This document shows positions 26,001-40,206 of a stretch of DNA of 64,000 nt, piece after piece (position 1 is the first letter of the stretch; every line of letters starts with the position of its first letter). The DNA comes from Erythrocercus mccallii (lineage: Eukaryota > Chordata > Aves > Passeriformes > Dicruridae), in NCBI GenBank assembly GCA_013397435.1, contig VZRG01000302.1, positions 493,107 through 557,106 of the forward strand. The letters run 5' to 3'. The position numbers and the translations under genes were made by a program. The notes beneath the pieces are model-generated. The model ran no database searches and had not been told where the DNA came from. It worked only from the letters and a program-made list of their open reading frames with translations.

Positions 26001-29000
26001 GGAAGTGACTCGGGAACTGACATCTCCTAAAATACAAAGCTCTTCTCCATCCTCAGCAATCCATACACTTTAACAACTCTCTTCCTAAGAAGTCTTACCC
26101 AAACAGGATAGCTCAAAGTTGCAATTATTGTACAAAGGGGCTGATGCTCAATCTTCACAGTATTCCATAACCGGAACAAGCCCTTTTTGTAGACCAAGGA
26201 AAAAAATCGAGGCCCTGAGACCTTGCTGTTCTGGCATACTTAGAGTCCTTACAATCCTCACTGTCAGAAATCCTTGACCTTTTTCCTTGCTTCCCATTCA
26301 CCCCCCCGAGTCTAGGTTTTTGCAGTGAAAAGATCCCACTCTTCTCACAGACATCAGAGAGTGCAGAATTTCAACATGCAAAATTGCCTCCACACTGTGT
26401 CTTCAAACATCTGTCTGATCTTTCCTGATAATACCATTGTTACAAGCCTCCAATAGTGTAGTTATCAGCCATTTACTTAAATGGAATGTGCTGGTTTAAA
26501 TACAGCTTCTATTTGTATCTTTGTCATTGTACTTCCACAACTAACCATGAACAAAAGTACTGTTGCTCAGCAGTTGAAAAAAAATTATTTTGCTAGCACA
26601 AATTCTTTTTAAAATTTATTAGAAATTGGGATCATTAATGTTTTGCAAATTTTTGCATAGCCTGGAAACCTTCTGCAACAACAATGTTGTGTTGGGCAAT
26701 GCAAATCCCCTGCAACAGCTTCTGCAACTTTGCTGACTGGTCTTTCCCTCCTCCTGCAAAACTATGCTCCTAGCTCTAATGTGATGTCTCCAAACAAGTA
26801 GAGCAGGTAGAGTAGAAGTAGAATTTATGAGTGTAGAAGGGAAAAGAGATAGAGCATTTTCCTATAAAAGGCAAATATTTGCATGCTTTTCTTGAAAATT
26901 ATTTCAGAAATAATTAATCTGGTCAAAACAAAGCTGAAAAATACAAGTGCAGAAAACCACAACTTTCTGGATAGATAAGTTATCTGTCTGTAGATAAGCA
27001 GCAAAACTTGTCCTAGGGTCAGCAGTGCAAACTCACCCAATTAATGATGGTGGGATAAAATCAGTGTAAGACTCTCCTCTACTGACAAAGTCCAAACTCA
27101 GAGCACTTGCCTCCCCAAAATGGTATTTTTATCTTCTAAATTGAAATTTCTCCCATTTGAAATTTCTCCAGCTTAATATGACAGACATCACATTATTCCC
27201 ATAATGCTGATTAATACCTTCTTCTGTAGAGTAGCATGGAGACAGAGAGTGAGACTCAAGGAAGTGGCGTAGGGCTGTGGTTTCCCAGCCATGACAGAGG
27301 GCAAATAAGCTGTTCCTCATGCAAGTTACCAGAAATCAAAAAAAGGAAATGGAGATACCTGCCTTGGGCACAGTGACAGTACAGGGATGGCTTGAGAAGC
27401 ATGGGACAGTTGAGCACGGGCCAGAGACCACAGTTTAAAATAGCTTTGACTCATCAACTTAATTTTGAGCTTTCCAGAAGACAAGAGGGGCTTACCAGAA
27501 ATGCCACAGTGACACCGCAGCAGGATGCCCATCGCACCAGGACCTCCCATGTGCTGCAGTCCCATGCCACCATGTTCAGCCCAGACACTTCACCCTGAGG
27601 ATCTTCAATCCACCACACTTGGGTCATCTCAGGAGCAACACCAGCCACTTCACTGAAAAAATCCTGGCTCCTCAAGCCAAGCTGGGTTCATACAGGGGAG
27701 GCAGTGGCAGGCACTACGCAAACATACAGGTGGTCAAAAGAAGTTTAAGTCCAAAGACGATTTGAGGTCAGTGCCTGCAACTGGAGAGCTGCTGACAGGC
27801 TTATTAGTCAATAAACTCTGTAAGGGGCAAAACCTCTTATCATTCTTCAATAATATGAGTCCTAAAAAACAATGGTGATGCAAGGAAGATAAGGGGAGGA
27901 ATGTATCTGATCTTTCTACCTTCTGTATGAGGTCTGTATTGCTCACTCTCTTCAGACCCAAGGGTCTAGTCTGTCTTTTCAATTCATAATTCCCTAATAC
28001 AGATACAGTTCGTAGTATATTTAAGATCCCCATCAGAACTTAGTGATGTTATCTCACTGATGTCCAACAGTTGTGATAACTTGTATATGTTCATCTGTAG
28101 GAGATAAAAGCATACAGGCACTTTGCAGTGACAGACTCTTGGACCTGAGAGCATCTCAACAGTCCTCAGTACTGAAATCTCAGAGCTGTAATTTTAAGGT
28201 TTTAAAACACTGAAGAACTTTATTATTTTTCTGTTTGTTTCATTAGCAGGAAAATGCAAGTTCTTTCATGTAGAGTTATAACAGAAGCTGACTATTGCCA
28301 AATGCCCTGCTGAATTCACAGTGGGACTTGTGAAACTGGATTGTATAGCAACAAATGCCAACTGCTTAATGTCTCACTGAATTATAGATTTTTGGAAGAC
28401 TGTTTAATAAGAAGGAAAACAGTTAACAATTAACACTTAATTTTGCAAATGTATAAAAAGCATGGGACTAACACTGACCACATAGTTCAGGAGCATTAAA
28501 TTACTGTTTCACAGGCCTTGTAAATCTGAGCCCTTAATAATACATACATTAGCCCCATTTGTATTATGCATTAAGATATAATTAATATTTTTTAAAAGGC
28601 AGATCTCTTTTAAAAAGACCTAACACTTTTCTTTTTTCATAAGAAGATGAGTCATTTTTCCTCCATTTCTCAAGATTTTTCCTCCAAAGGTGTTAATGCA
28701 TTTCAAAAGAAGAATGACAGCAGAAGGTTCCTTTGCTTTGTACTTAATTTTTTGTATGATTCTGTGTTTACCATTTAAATTCAAGTAACTTGAATTAGGC
28801 TACAGCATGCATCTTTAAGCAACTGTGCATTGGTGAAACATGAAGCCCTAGTTTGTTCAAGATGCCATCTATCACTGGGGTGGGAGTCACCTTCTGCCAC
28901 AGTAGGTATGCTCAGCACGGTGCACAATTAATGTCATGGTGTTCTGCTGGATTTATTCAGCATTGCCTTCTGATGGATTCTGCTCTCAGCGGCTGAAAAG

Positions 29001-30515
29001 TTACACCAATTTTATACAAACTCCTGCCGTTTCCATCAGCTCACAATTAAAGCTAACTGTCTGCAAGATTAAGCTCTACAGAAAAGAACAAGTAAAATAA
29101 ACAAGAGGGCGTCCAACATCCTGCTAATTATGGTGCTTGTGCTTGCATACACAGTCTGTGTGTGGGTGTATACGTGCGTGTATCTGCCTTCTTATTAGCA
29201 GCAAGGCCACTACAGGAACTACTTAATAGTAAAGTCATCCAGGATTTCCCATCTTCTTCTGCTAACACTTGTGATAGACTTTAACCTGTTGGACTAAATT
29301 ATTTTAGGCAGATTTTCCTGCCAATTTCCTGCCAATATCCAATTTCAGACTGTTTCAGACTGTTGTTTTTTCATTTCCTAAGAACAAGTTTAAGGACAAA
29401 ATATATATCCTAGCCTCATCTTGAAAGGTTAACAGCGCATTTTCAGCGCATTGCTACTCCTGTGCAAGTCAACCCAAATCTGACCATGTTACATGCCTTC
29501 TTGAGATCACGGATCAAGCGGAGGAAAGCAGATAAATTCCTGTCTGTGAGTCTGTGCTTTCAGGGCATGGGACCCACTGGGGTGCCTCGGCATTGCCCAG
29601 CAGCTGCTGTCCAAGGCTGGAGACAGTGATCAGGGCTGGCAGCAGAGCCCCTGCTCAGCTCACTCTCAGTGATGAAACTGCCCTCTTCAGCTAGAGCCAA
29701 GGTGGGCTGCCCACAGATCATTGGCTCTGGAAGGTGTGACAGATGTGCCATGTCTGTCTAGGGTGTGTTTGTCTCAAAGAGTTTGGGAGGCACTTGGGGC
29801 TCCAGCACTTTGAGGCTCCAGTGCTTTCCCTGTCACCAAGTGGCTGTGATGCCAAGGTTTTGCAAGCACTAAACCACATCAAGGCTGTGGCTAATTCTAT
29901 CAGCTTTCCACAAGAGTAATCAGCAGAGATCTTTGGTGGCTGAAATTAGTGGCACCTCTGGACCACAAGCTTTCTTCTTTCTTTGCCACCTGAAAAATTA
30001 AGATAACAATGTCCTTTGATCTTAGAAAGGGAAAAAAGAATTCAATTCTATTTGTGAGTCACCTGAAAACAATAGCAGTGCCTGCCACCAAAAAGCTGCA
30101 GATACATAATAATTATGTATCCAGATCACAGCTTGAATAGAGTGCAATACTCGAGACATGGGCCATGTGCTGAACTATGAAGATAAAACAGAATATTGAA
30201 AAGCTGCCCAGAAAGTGATCCTAATCCATCCCAGCCACCTGTAGGTAAAAAACATGTAGGTGTATGATGGAGCACGCATCATAATGTGAACAGAACTCAA
30301 TTAAACATGCACAGGCAAACTTGATTCTATTATTTCCTAAATTCTAAGGGCTTGCTTTTGAATCATATCCTTTCAATGTGTATTTTTGAACATGATATAT
30401 GTCTATGTATAGGTATGAATTCACATTTTGTTCCCTCATTTGGCTTTCAGCTCACTCTGGAAAAAAATATTGCCTACACCTTGTGGGAGGGAGGAGAGAG
30501 TGGGTGGGCAGAGGT
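23083..30515. other. Unique sequence, no gene recognised
   Basis: About 7.4 kb. The longest frame is 144 codons on the minus strand (24156-24590), without a recognisable domain. Composition rises in GC around 25.0-25.6 kb and 29.5-29.9 kb, but CpG is not enriched. No LTR or CR1 ends are visible. Confidence 0.5.
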
Positions 30516-30608
30516 GGAAGGAAGGAAGGAAGGAAGGAAGGAAGGAAGGAAGGAAGGAAGGAAGGAAGGAAGGAAGGAAGGAAGGAAGGAAGGAAGGAAG
30601 GAAGGAAG
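30516..30608 (+). repeat. (GGAA)n microsatellite, about 23 units
   Basis: A perfect 93-base GGAA/AAGG array. It reads as a Lys-Glu-Gly-Arg repeat in all three plus frames and as Phe-Leu-Pro-Ser on the minus strand. This creates spurious open frames such as 30352-30822. Confidence 0.98.
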
Positions 30609-33600
30609 CTCCACTCAACCTACTAAAGTGAACAGTGCAGCTAGTGATCTCCAGTGCTTTAAACAAAGTAAGGGATGTAAAAGAGCGCTTATTTGCATGC
30701 TCAGCCTACTTCCAAAGCCAGACATATTACGTGCCTGGACATATACTTACCAACGTGATTATCATAGCAATCTCAAAATCTTGGTCACACTAAATTGGTG
30801 CAACTCTCATGAATATCCTTAGGTGCACAGTTGCTGATGCCAGTAATATCAAAGTTCAGCACATCTTTAATTTCCATACTCTGAAGACAACAAGGCAATC
30901 ACTTTCAGCTGCAGAGATAGTTCATCCTGTGCCATTTGAAACCATCTCAAAAGATCAGTGTTTGCAGCACTCCGAAAGTATCCCCAAATTGGGGTACTTG
31001 GTTTAGCTACTTGGAAATTCAGTTTTAGGAGACATTCAACTCTGGGTTTTGCTGCAGAGCAGCAGTGGCAGATTTTCCCTCTGCATCAGAAATGGCCAGC
31101 TCTTGTAGCTAAGGCAGTAGCAACACAAAGGGAACAGTTTGAAAGAAGAGTCCAAGAGCAGGGCTCCCCAGATATGTAGCTCCACTGACTAAAAATCAGC
31201 AAGACATTCACTATTCACTATTCACAGCCACTGCCACAGTGGCCTTTCTGGGTTTCACAAGTTGCAGAGGAGAAATTTACTCTTGACTTGACTCCACTTC
31301 TGTCAACTCTGCAGAATCCTGGTCAACATGCTGCAAAGTATCTCATTAGTGACCACCCCAAACACTGCGCGGACATCCTGGGGTGGCTGCTCACAGGGTA
31401 TTTGTGGGAGAGGACACCTACAGACATACACCAACCTAAAGCACCACACTTACGGGAACTGAAGAAAATACCATCTCAGCATAGGTTTTTTCTTGCAAGA
31501 ATTGTCTAACCAGTAATGAAATGGCATTAATGAAAATGTTCCTTAATAAAAATTCAAAGTCATTACTCTAAACACTGTAATGATTTAGGATTATTAAGCA
31601 ATTTGCACAAATTAATTGGAGGCAATAAGTTAAATGCAGTTTTCTACCATTGAATCAAGCCAAGCCTTTGGGTCAGGAAGAATTCACAAATGCCTGTAGC
31701 AAGCACATCCCTGCGTTGCACTCCTGGTGTTCTCTCCAGTACTGAAACATCCAGCACTTGAAGCTCAAGTGACACATCAGTGCTGGACAAGCATGCTTCT
31801 TAGTGCAAATTAGTGGCTAGGTAGCTTGTCCAAAGTTTTCCAGTGAAACCTATAATCAAATATGTTTGTGTAAAATCCTAGAACCACCTTCATTGTTGGG
31901 ATAGCTTTTCTTTTGGACAGGAAGTAAACCTTACCTAGTAAACACCAGTGACAATTTATTATCTAAATGAGTGCTTCCTGTGGTGAACTTCTCAATGACC
32001 TGCCTGCCAATACTAATGAAATCAACCCACCTTTCTTGTTTTGAGCAGTATCTTTAAATTCCTAATTGGGTCCTTATGACCATGTACTATGCCTGACCAG
32101 TCAAAGCTCACATCTCTGACGCATTTAGGCTTTCTCAGACTTTGAAAAAGAGTTCAATAACTACATCTAAAATTGGTGAGGCCAGTAAATTTGAAAAAAA
32201 TCTAAAAATAAATCTAAAAATAAATCTCCTTACTTTATCTGCCTGAAAAAAAATCTTGGTAACCCTGACATAAATGCCACACTCATTTCAAAGGTGAAAT
32301 GTAGACAATTCATTGCAAGATTCTTTCTCAAAAAACTCATAACCCATGCTAAAATAAGGAAAATATTTTTACACCTGAGTAATAAAAGTGGGTAGTGACA
32401 ACACCTACAAATTAAGAATATTTTCTCAAGCAGACAATTTCTGATTAAGGTAGAGATTACACTAGTTTTTGGCTTCGCTTATTATACCTACATGAAAATG
32501 TAATATGAGGGTATGTTTTTACAGTTATTTGGGTCTTTAATTGACACCCTCTTCAGCAAAGGATTAATATATAGAAGAAAATGAAAATACTCTAATGATG
32601 ATATAGGTTGTTTGATATATAATGGTTTTTCCGAGTTGCCAAACTCCTTATTCCATATGTTGCTGTTACAAAAGCATGTACAAAGTGAATTAGAAAAAGA
32701 AAAGGAGGTTTGTATTCACATCTGGACTTCTAACTGTTACCATTTAAAAGGGCTGTGAGGTACCTGTAGGTACAACTCATTCTTTTGTGATCCGTGCATT
32801 TAGCAGTTTATTCATCCTAGGGAGAGTTTATTTGTTATTTTGTAGGCTGGACTGCACCGGAACTTTGTGGGTTGCTGTTCTCAGTGGAGCTTGATTTCCT
32901 GCTGTCTCTCTTCATCACCTTTCTCCTTTTGTAGATTCCCCTGGCATTCTCCTGCTAGTATCTCTGAACAGTGAGCATGCTTTTCATTTTAAAAATTACT
33001 CCTACTGTGAGCACACTTAACCACCATGCAGTTGGACACCCATGATTTTTCTCTTCAGGGGGTCTTTCTGCTTTTGATGAAAGAGTTCAGGTGTGTCTGG
33101 TCATTGTTGCTTCCTTCCAAAATATACTGCATTTACCCACTTTTTCCCTGCTGCCTCCTTGTCTCATCGGTTTCAAAAAAGCCAATATTTCTGGTAGGCT
33201 GTAGATGCAGATACATTTTAATTCTCACTCTCCATCCAGGAGACCCATACACACATACTGTTCATGGCAAATACCTGCTGTGCGCGTTAGCCAACAGCAC
33301 TGAGACATCAAATTGAAGGTCCTGCACACAGAAGCATTTCCAGACTTAGAACTATCATGGAGACAGTGATGTCACTAGTTTTTGGGTTCCTCACCACAGC
33401 ACTTGGGTGCTCCCTCTGCAAGGGAGCTTGCTTCTGACAGCCCCTCTTCACAAATTTACTTTGATGCCCTACCGAAACACCACTGCTACTCTTAAGAAGC
33501 AGTATCACATCTCAAATGGCCATTCTTCATTGTGCTATATCAGGCCGTTAAAACTGGAAAATTGTTACTGTTCTTTTCTACCTATTGGACCTACCTGCTC

Positions 33601-36600
33601 AGTGCCTCTCTGGTGGTAATTACAGCCTGGTAAAGCACCTTAGTTATCTAAGGACTAATTTTTATTCTGCTCTTTTGGTCCTTCCTTCATTCACTATAAA
33701 GTCCAGCATGTTCCTTAGTCAATAATCAATTGTTCTTCCTCAGCTAAACTTGCTTGCACAGGATAAAATTCTTGATGCACTGCATTTCTCAAAAGAAATA
33801 TTGGAGCAGAGATATTATCCTTTCACCCCATCTTTTACTTATTCCATGACAATGCTATTCCCAAGGGGGTATTGCAGTGTTCTTTAAAATGCATAAATGT
33901 GGGTTTCATTTCAGATCTTTCAAAATCAGGTACATGTTCCTAGGAACGCAAAGGTCTCACAGTGAGTACAGTGTACAGGGTCACTGTGATTAGGCAAGTT
34001 TCATTCCTGGGTATTGAGAGCTCTGAACTGTGATGCCTGAGTCTTAAATAAGAAATTAAAATTACAGTAGCAGAATGACAAGTGGAAGTGTTTAATTCTC
34101 TTAGATATCTTCCTACTGTACCTGTGAATTTATTTTCTTTACCAAAAAACTTCTCTAATAATTAGAAAGGTGAAGTAAAATTAGAACATGGAAAATAAAG
34201 GACAACAGAAGAAATCTCAAATAATAGTTCCTTCCTTTTCATCCTCATGGATTGATGTGTTCTTTCAGGATGAAGGTCAGGGATTATTACAGCTCTTGTT
34301 TGCACGAACACAGGTGGGATGGCATGGGTAGAGCCCTCTTCCTAGAGAAACGTGAGTTCAGGGCTTTCTGCCCATGTTTAGACAACATCTCTCCTAAATA
34401 GTGTTCTTTATAGGAAGAGCATTGACAACTACATTATCAAACACCTCACAGTACAGTGCAAAGAAATAAACTTGGAACTGTAAATTCTATGGTACTTGTC
34501 ACCTCCAGGCCATATTCAGACAGCTCTTTAGCTTATCCATTGGTTTCTGAAGGGTCAAAATTAAAGTTGGGTGTTTCCACCCCCTCAACAACAACATTAG
34601 AAATTTTGGCATGATTTAAGGGCATCTAGCCATCTCTGCAGGCCTAGGGTGCAAAGTTACAGTATTTTGTCTTTTGTACACCAATTACATTAAAAGTAAT
34701 ATTGGTGTAGTGGCACTATTTTGGAAACCCTCTGCTAGAAGGGCTTGGGACTACAGAGTCCCTTATCAGGCTTCTACATTACTCAGGAGAAAGCAACTAC
34801 AAGTGTAAAGGTATCAGTTGTATTGGGGACAAGATCAGAAGTGGAAAAGCCTCTACTCTTCATTGTATTCTCAGCTGCTGACTTTAAACAGCACCCATGG
34901 TAAGGGTCACTACCGGGAGGCTCCGTGGTATGTGGCAGCAAGAAAGATGTCTGAGGATACACACTTCAAAGAAATAGCAAGGAGGTCTTTGGGACCACAA
35001 ATGTAATGAGCTGAACTCACCTGTGTGACACTGGTACAACCTCCTTGGATCTCAGCCAAGGTCATGGGAAGCAAAGAGTTGCGCTTCACAGGTTAGCACC
35101 AAAATTTGCTGCTCTGAAAGGAAACTGTGAGAAGTCATGATGACGAGGTATAAAGCTGATTTTGAAAAGAGAGGGATTTTTGAAATCTATGCTAGAAGTT
35201 ATGACAAATGAGAGTGATATCAAGATTCAATAGTTACAGAAAGATAATAAAAGCTGAAGATGTGGTAAGACACTTGTACAGTGAGAAGCTGACTTCTAGC
35301 ATAGTACCACATGAAGAAGCTAAGAATACTTTTCTGCACAATTAAAGTTACAAAGGATAAGGGAAAAGTAGCTTAGTGTTCTTCAAGCCAAAGCTAAAGA
35401 TGGTGTGAATGATCAGAAATTACACCATTCCTTCTTGGAAATAAGATTTAGTGAAGACTTTTTAATAAGTCTGCTCTGGAACATTCTGCTAAAATAAGCA
35501 CTGAAAAATCAGGTTGTCCTGGTTTTTTTCAGAGGTGCTCTTGTCTTTTTACAGAAAAGCTTTCCTTGTCCTTCCACAAATTGTTATTGTCTGTCATTGG
35601 CCACTACCATTTAAAAAGCAGCATGTTTCTCTTAAGTGCTTTTTGTTCACAGAGCACCTTGAACCTAAAAGAAATGGAGACCTTTAGAAAGCTAATGGAA
35701 GTTTAAGGAACTCAACACCTGTGAAGAGAAGCCTCTGGTTTTCTACTTTCTCTCCACTCCCTTTTAAGCTACCTTTAATAAAATAATGTTGAATTGCTCA
35801 AAGTAATGTACACACACAGGACCCTGGCTGAGCAATGTTTCTCGTGTTTTATTTCTGATGCTTGTGACACAGCCCTTTACATTTGTTTCAGAAAGCTGAG
35901 AGGCAAGAGCAAGACTTACTCTAACAACACAGTGTAAAGACAGGAACATGAGAAGCTGTACAACAGATTCAAAATAGGCATTCACCTGATGACTCTTCCA
36001 TTCCGGGATTTATGCTGAAATATGAGGGAAAAAGCCAATGCATTTGTTGAATGCATAAAATCTATGAGGTTATCTGTCAGGTGAGAATCAGTCAGGAAGC
36101 CTGGAGCAAGGATACCCATAATTATGCCATCAAAAAGCTTGCAATAAGCAGCAGAATATTTTATTTGCCGTCAATCCTACAAAAAGTCTTTTATAACATC
36201 TGTGTCAGCAGATTCTAGGTCCCAAGAGGTGCCACATTTTGAAAGCAGCAGAGAACTCAGTAAGGGTTTGAGTTGTGTTTGCCAAGTACATACTGTGGAA
36301 AATGTCACCTTAATGAAGTTGTAGCCGGCAAAGGACATTTCAGTTTTGCCTGTGTTTGAGGCGTTTCTCAAAGTGAGTTGAACTTTCATGTTGATGATGT
36401 TCATTTAATTTTTATTGTTAATGATTCCTGTTATCTAATACTTGTACTTCAATAGTAGATGAAGTCTTTGAACAGACCCCTCACCATTATGCTCTTCAGT
36501 GTGGAAATATCTAAGAAATGTCACCTCCCTTTATGTGTTAAGCTGACACATAAGTCCTGGGAGAGAATGTGCTGGTTGGTGCTGCACCATACAGTCATTT

Positions 36601-39600
36601 CCACCAGCAGAGACCCACACCAAAACTTCCACACAGGGATGATGTCAGTGTTTACAGGCTAAGGCTCTTCCCATGAGCTGCAACACCATGCCATACCTAC
36701 ACCATCTCTGGGTACAAGCTGGCTCATATCTGACGAGTGTACATCCTTGTCACATTCTTCTGCACATCCAGTTCAGGAACTAACCCAAAGGAAGGCATTA
36801 TTTCATAATTAGGCATGCCGGCTGAGAGGCTTTGCCAGAATAGGGTGCTCTAACATAGCCAGAAAGTTCAGCTATCAATGCTATTTTCTGGAACATTGTT
36901 TTTGGCACACAAGACAGATGTTCCTCCTTCTCTATTTGATACTACAAAGTGCATCCATATTAGTAAATAGGGATCATTTTCCAGCCCTGAGATCCACTGG
37001 CACAGCACTTCTCTCATCTGTATGGCTACATTTCTTTGCCAAATGGGGGGTCATATCTGACCTGCAGTTAGGCAGGTCCTTAGCCTGTGCCAGGCTTTGG
37101 GCTGTGTCTGAAATTTGGGAAGGATGATAATTGACACAGGTCACAACCACGTCAAGGACCTTGTAATGTAAATTCCAGTATGGATAATCCCAGGCTAATA
37201 TGCAGATCCATACCCTGGCCTGGTTCACTGCCATAGACAAAGCCATACAATATCAGTACCTTAAAAATCTGAACTTTTCATTTTGGTGACTAAATATAAG
37301 TATCCCACCTTACCTCAAAGAAGTTGGAAAACAAAGCTCACCGTTTGCATTCTGAGTATTCATATCTCTTAATTTATTCTTCCTGCATTGATAAACAACT
37401 CTGAGGTCAATAGTATCAAATTCAGCTAAATCGTGTCATAAAACCTTTCTAATGACAATTTGTATTTACATGTAATTATCTTAATATTGTCTCTGATTAG
37501 TCTTTTTTATAGATAGAGGTTTTGATTGACTGTATCTGTGCCTAAAAAAGAAAAAAAAACATAGCCATGCCTTGCTGAAGCTTTTTTCACTGACTGTTTC
37601 ATATCGTGCCTGCTCTACTGGAGCTCTGTAAGTGGTGTGTGAAGCAAAAGATTCTGCTTGTCAGCCTGCTTCACAGATCCACTGCAAATAAACACATCAG
37701 ACATTGAGCTGAGCTAATGGCACACTTGCTTCTGGTTGCTCATTTTTGTTTTGGGTTAATGTTGTGCTCCTGCACGTACCATCTGGAGAGAGGGAACAGA
37801 TTTAATCAAAAATAAAAATAGATGGTTTAGGCTTAAGTTTTTCTTTTGTACTATGAAGTGCAGGAAGGGAAAATGAAAGGGTGTCATTTGCTGTGACCAC
37901 TGAATAGAATAAAAGCAGTGAATGCCAGCAAGTCTGCTTCTCACCCATGAATCCAGTGCTTCATTTGTTTGGGGGAAAACACTCTGCACACCTTTCCAGT
38001 GAACCTCAGCAGTGCTTCTCAGTGTAAGCAATAGCTCATATTGTTGAGGAGGCTTATCAAGAAAGTTGTGTCAGTAATGATGGGGATTTTCAGCTGGCAT
38101 TCTCTGGGATTTGTGAGCATTTGCTACCAGTAAGTGTGCTGATAAGCTGCTTGCTGATTAGAATATTCTATCTGCAGTGCAATTGGGCTTCTGTTTCCCT
38201 GATATGTCTCCTCTGTGTCTTAAAAATACCAGAAGCATATCAACAGCTTATCACAAGAAGATATGTGAATTCAGAACATGATTCTTTTGTAAGATTGTTC
38301 AGGTTAGATGTCAGCACAGACTGAAAAAACAAGGCACTAGTGAAAGGTGAACATAGAAGCATATCTCATAATCTTTCAGTTGTTATAGCCCTTATTCTCT
38401 CATTCCTGCACTTTTTGACTATTTGTAGCCTTCACTACCCTGGTGTCTGCTTTTGACTGCAGACTCCTCAGGGCAAGTGTGCCTTTGTGTCAGTAGTACA
38501 CTCTACCCACTAATGGCACTGCACAGGCAGTAATGAGCAAGATCACAAGCAGCCGCAAATCCAAATATCAGCAAGTCTGGATGCTCTGCTCTGTATCGAG
38601 ATGCTTAAATCAGGATCATCTGATAGCTTATCTGAATAATCACACAGGGGACCCGTACGTTTAACAAGTCTAATGCAAATGCAACAGCAGTCATGCCGGA
38701 GACTTTCCCATCCCCATTGTGGCGTCTAATGACATAAGAGCCATAAAGGACTGCAGTGATGACTCCCACATGGAAAGCTAACATGCCTAAAACAATCAGC
38801 ACTCTTTGGGTCCACTCAAACATCGTGGTAGACTGTGGGCTCTTGAAAACTTCACTTCTTCTCTTAGTAGATGCAGAGAAGGCTAAGGAGAAATAGATGT
38901 GCACACCGACACACATTTCGCACTTTTCAATGTTGTGTACCGTTATAAATATAAAATGTAACTAGTGTTAAAGGCCTCAACTCAGGAGCTAATAGGTGCT
39001 CACTGTTAGGGCTTTTACTCCTTTTTTTTCTAAAAGTTCTTAAAATTGGTAGAATTTTGCTTCAGAATTGAAACTGTTGTAATATCTTTGTGGTGTCTAG
39101 CAACTGAGCTTTCCTGTGTTGTCTTAACAGCAAATATCTTCTCTGCATTTGCCATGTGTGTGTACAGAAAAATAGACTGACTCAGCCAGATAGCTATGGT
39201 TTCAGTTTTATCTGCTGTACTTTATCTGCTATATTTTAAATAATTTATGTAATGTTTGATATATTCAAATTCTCTGAAGCCTGTAGGGTGAGAATTCACC
39301 TCATTCTACCTCTGAGAGTACTGAAGTCCTAGCTCAGATAAGCAGAATAGACTTGGGTTATGTTATAATTCAACTAATCTCAGTCCCCTCTTTGTCTTTT
39401 CCTTCAAGCAGAGAGACCTTGGGACAGTCCTGGGAGTAGTGAACAGGATTTCCTGTGCCAGACCAGGAGCGATAGCCCCTACATTGCAATAATCTGGAGT
39501 GAATTCCCTTCTCCTCCCAGCCCCTGTGCAGAGCTCGGATGAGCGAGCTGCCCTGCCTGCAACCTCCAGCCAGGATATGAGGAACATACAGAGGAACAGA

Positions 39601-39682
39601 TACTCTGATATGAGGGGCCCACAAGCAGAGGAAGACAAAGCCTATTTCTGTCTCAGTCTAAACTAAAATTTTTTTGTATTTT
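30609..39682. other. Unique sequence, one candidate small ORF
   Basis: About 9 kb without recognised repeats. Frames are short and unremarkable apart from the candidate membrane micropeptide at 38605-38823, listed separately. A GC-moderate patch at 39363-39640 is open on the minus strand for 91 codons but shows no domain. Confidence 0.5.
38605..38823 (-). CDS. Candidate 72-residue single-pass membrane micropeptide
   Basis: I do not recognise this protein. The frame begins MFEWTQRVLIVLGML and holds one hydrophobic segment of about 25 residues (roughly residues 8-32). A basic stop-transfer-like RRHNGDGK follows, then a 30-residue tail. The start codon has A at -3 and G at -1 (CCACGATGT). The frame is also open upstream to 38916. 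A plausible splice acceptor (pyrimidine-rich tract ending TCCTTAG, minus strand) lies just upstream near 38880, so this could be a 3' terminal exon rather than a one-exon gene. No poly(A) signal was located. It could equally be chance: 72 codons is short and the C-terminal half looks unstructured. Confidence 0.25.
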   Translation of the reverse strand: MFEWTQRVLIVLGMLAFHVGVITAVLYGSYVIRRHNGDGKVSGMTAVAFALDLLNVRVPCVIIQISYQMILI

Positions 39683-40206
39683 TGTTACAGAAACTTCCCT
39701 GATGCCGGCAGTCACACCCACGCCATATGAGCTAAGCCTGAGATTCCTTCAGGGCTCCAGTGACCTGACAGGTGTCCTGCCTGATTCCCTGTACTCACCA
39801 CACTCACAGTCAGACCAGGATTCCTTATCAATTCGATCCCAGGTTTCCCAGAATAGTGTCTCAGACATCCCAATCCTCAAAATAATTTAGTCATGGTGCA
39901 ACAACAGCATAAGATCGAGCTGATGCCTCTGAGGAGGGACTCTGAACATGAGAATCCCTGGGCTTTTATACTCTTACAGTCAGTGTTAATGAGTCTGTGG
40001 TCTTCCAGCGGACTCCTCCTTCCAGCTGCTCCTGCCATGTCTGTGTTTGGTCCCCCGTCTGGGCCACAATTCCCTTGTGCCCTTTGTTGTGCAAAGGGTG
40101 GGCGCAAGTTTATGGCCCCTTGCCTGGGGCTCCAGCCACCCAGAGTTCAATCTGCAGCTCAAACTGCAGCTGCACCCCAAGCTATCTGCACTAAACATAT
40201 TCAACA
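39683..40206 (-). mobile_element. Solo LTR, second family
   Basis: Read on the minus strand it begins TGTTGAATATG and ends TTTCTGTAACA. A TATA box (GAGTATAAAAGCCC, minus) at 39960-39973 sits mid-element, as expected for the U3/R boundary. Both flanks are T-runs (39679-39682 and from 40207), compatible with a TTTT-type target-site duplication but not decisive. No canonical AATAAA is visible downstream of the TATA box. No internal retroviral sequence adjoins it. Confidence 0.65.

Noticed and set aside
30352..30822. 156-codon frame with Lys-Glu-Gly-Arg repeats
   Set aside because: Produced by the (GGAA)n microsatellite; the flanking parts show no domain.
39363..39640. 91-codon minus frame next to the 39683 LTR as an exon
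   Set aside because: No domain, no convincing splice pair, and moderate GC alone is not evidence.
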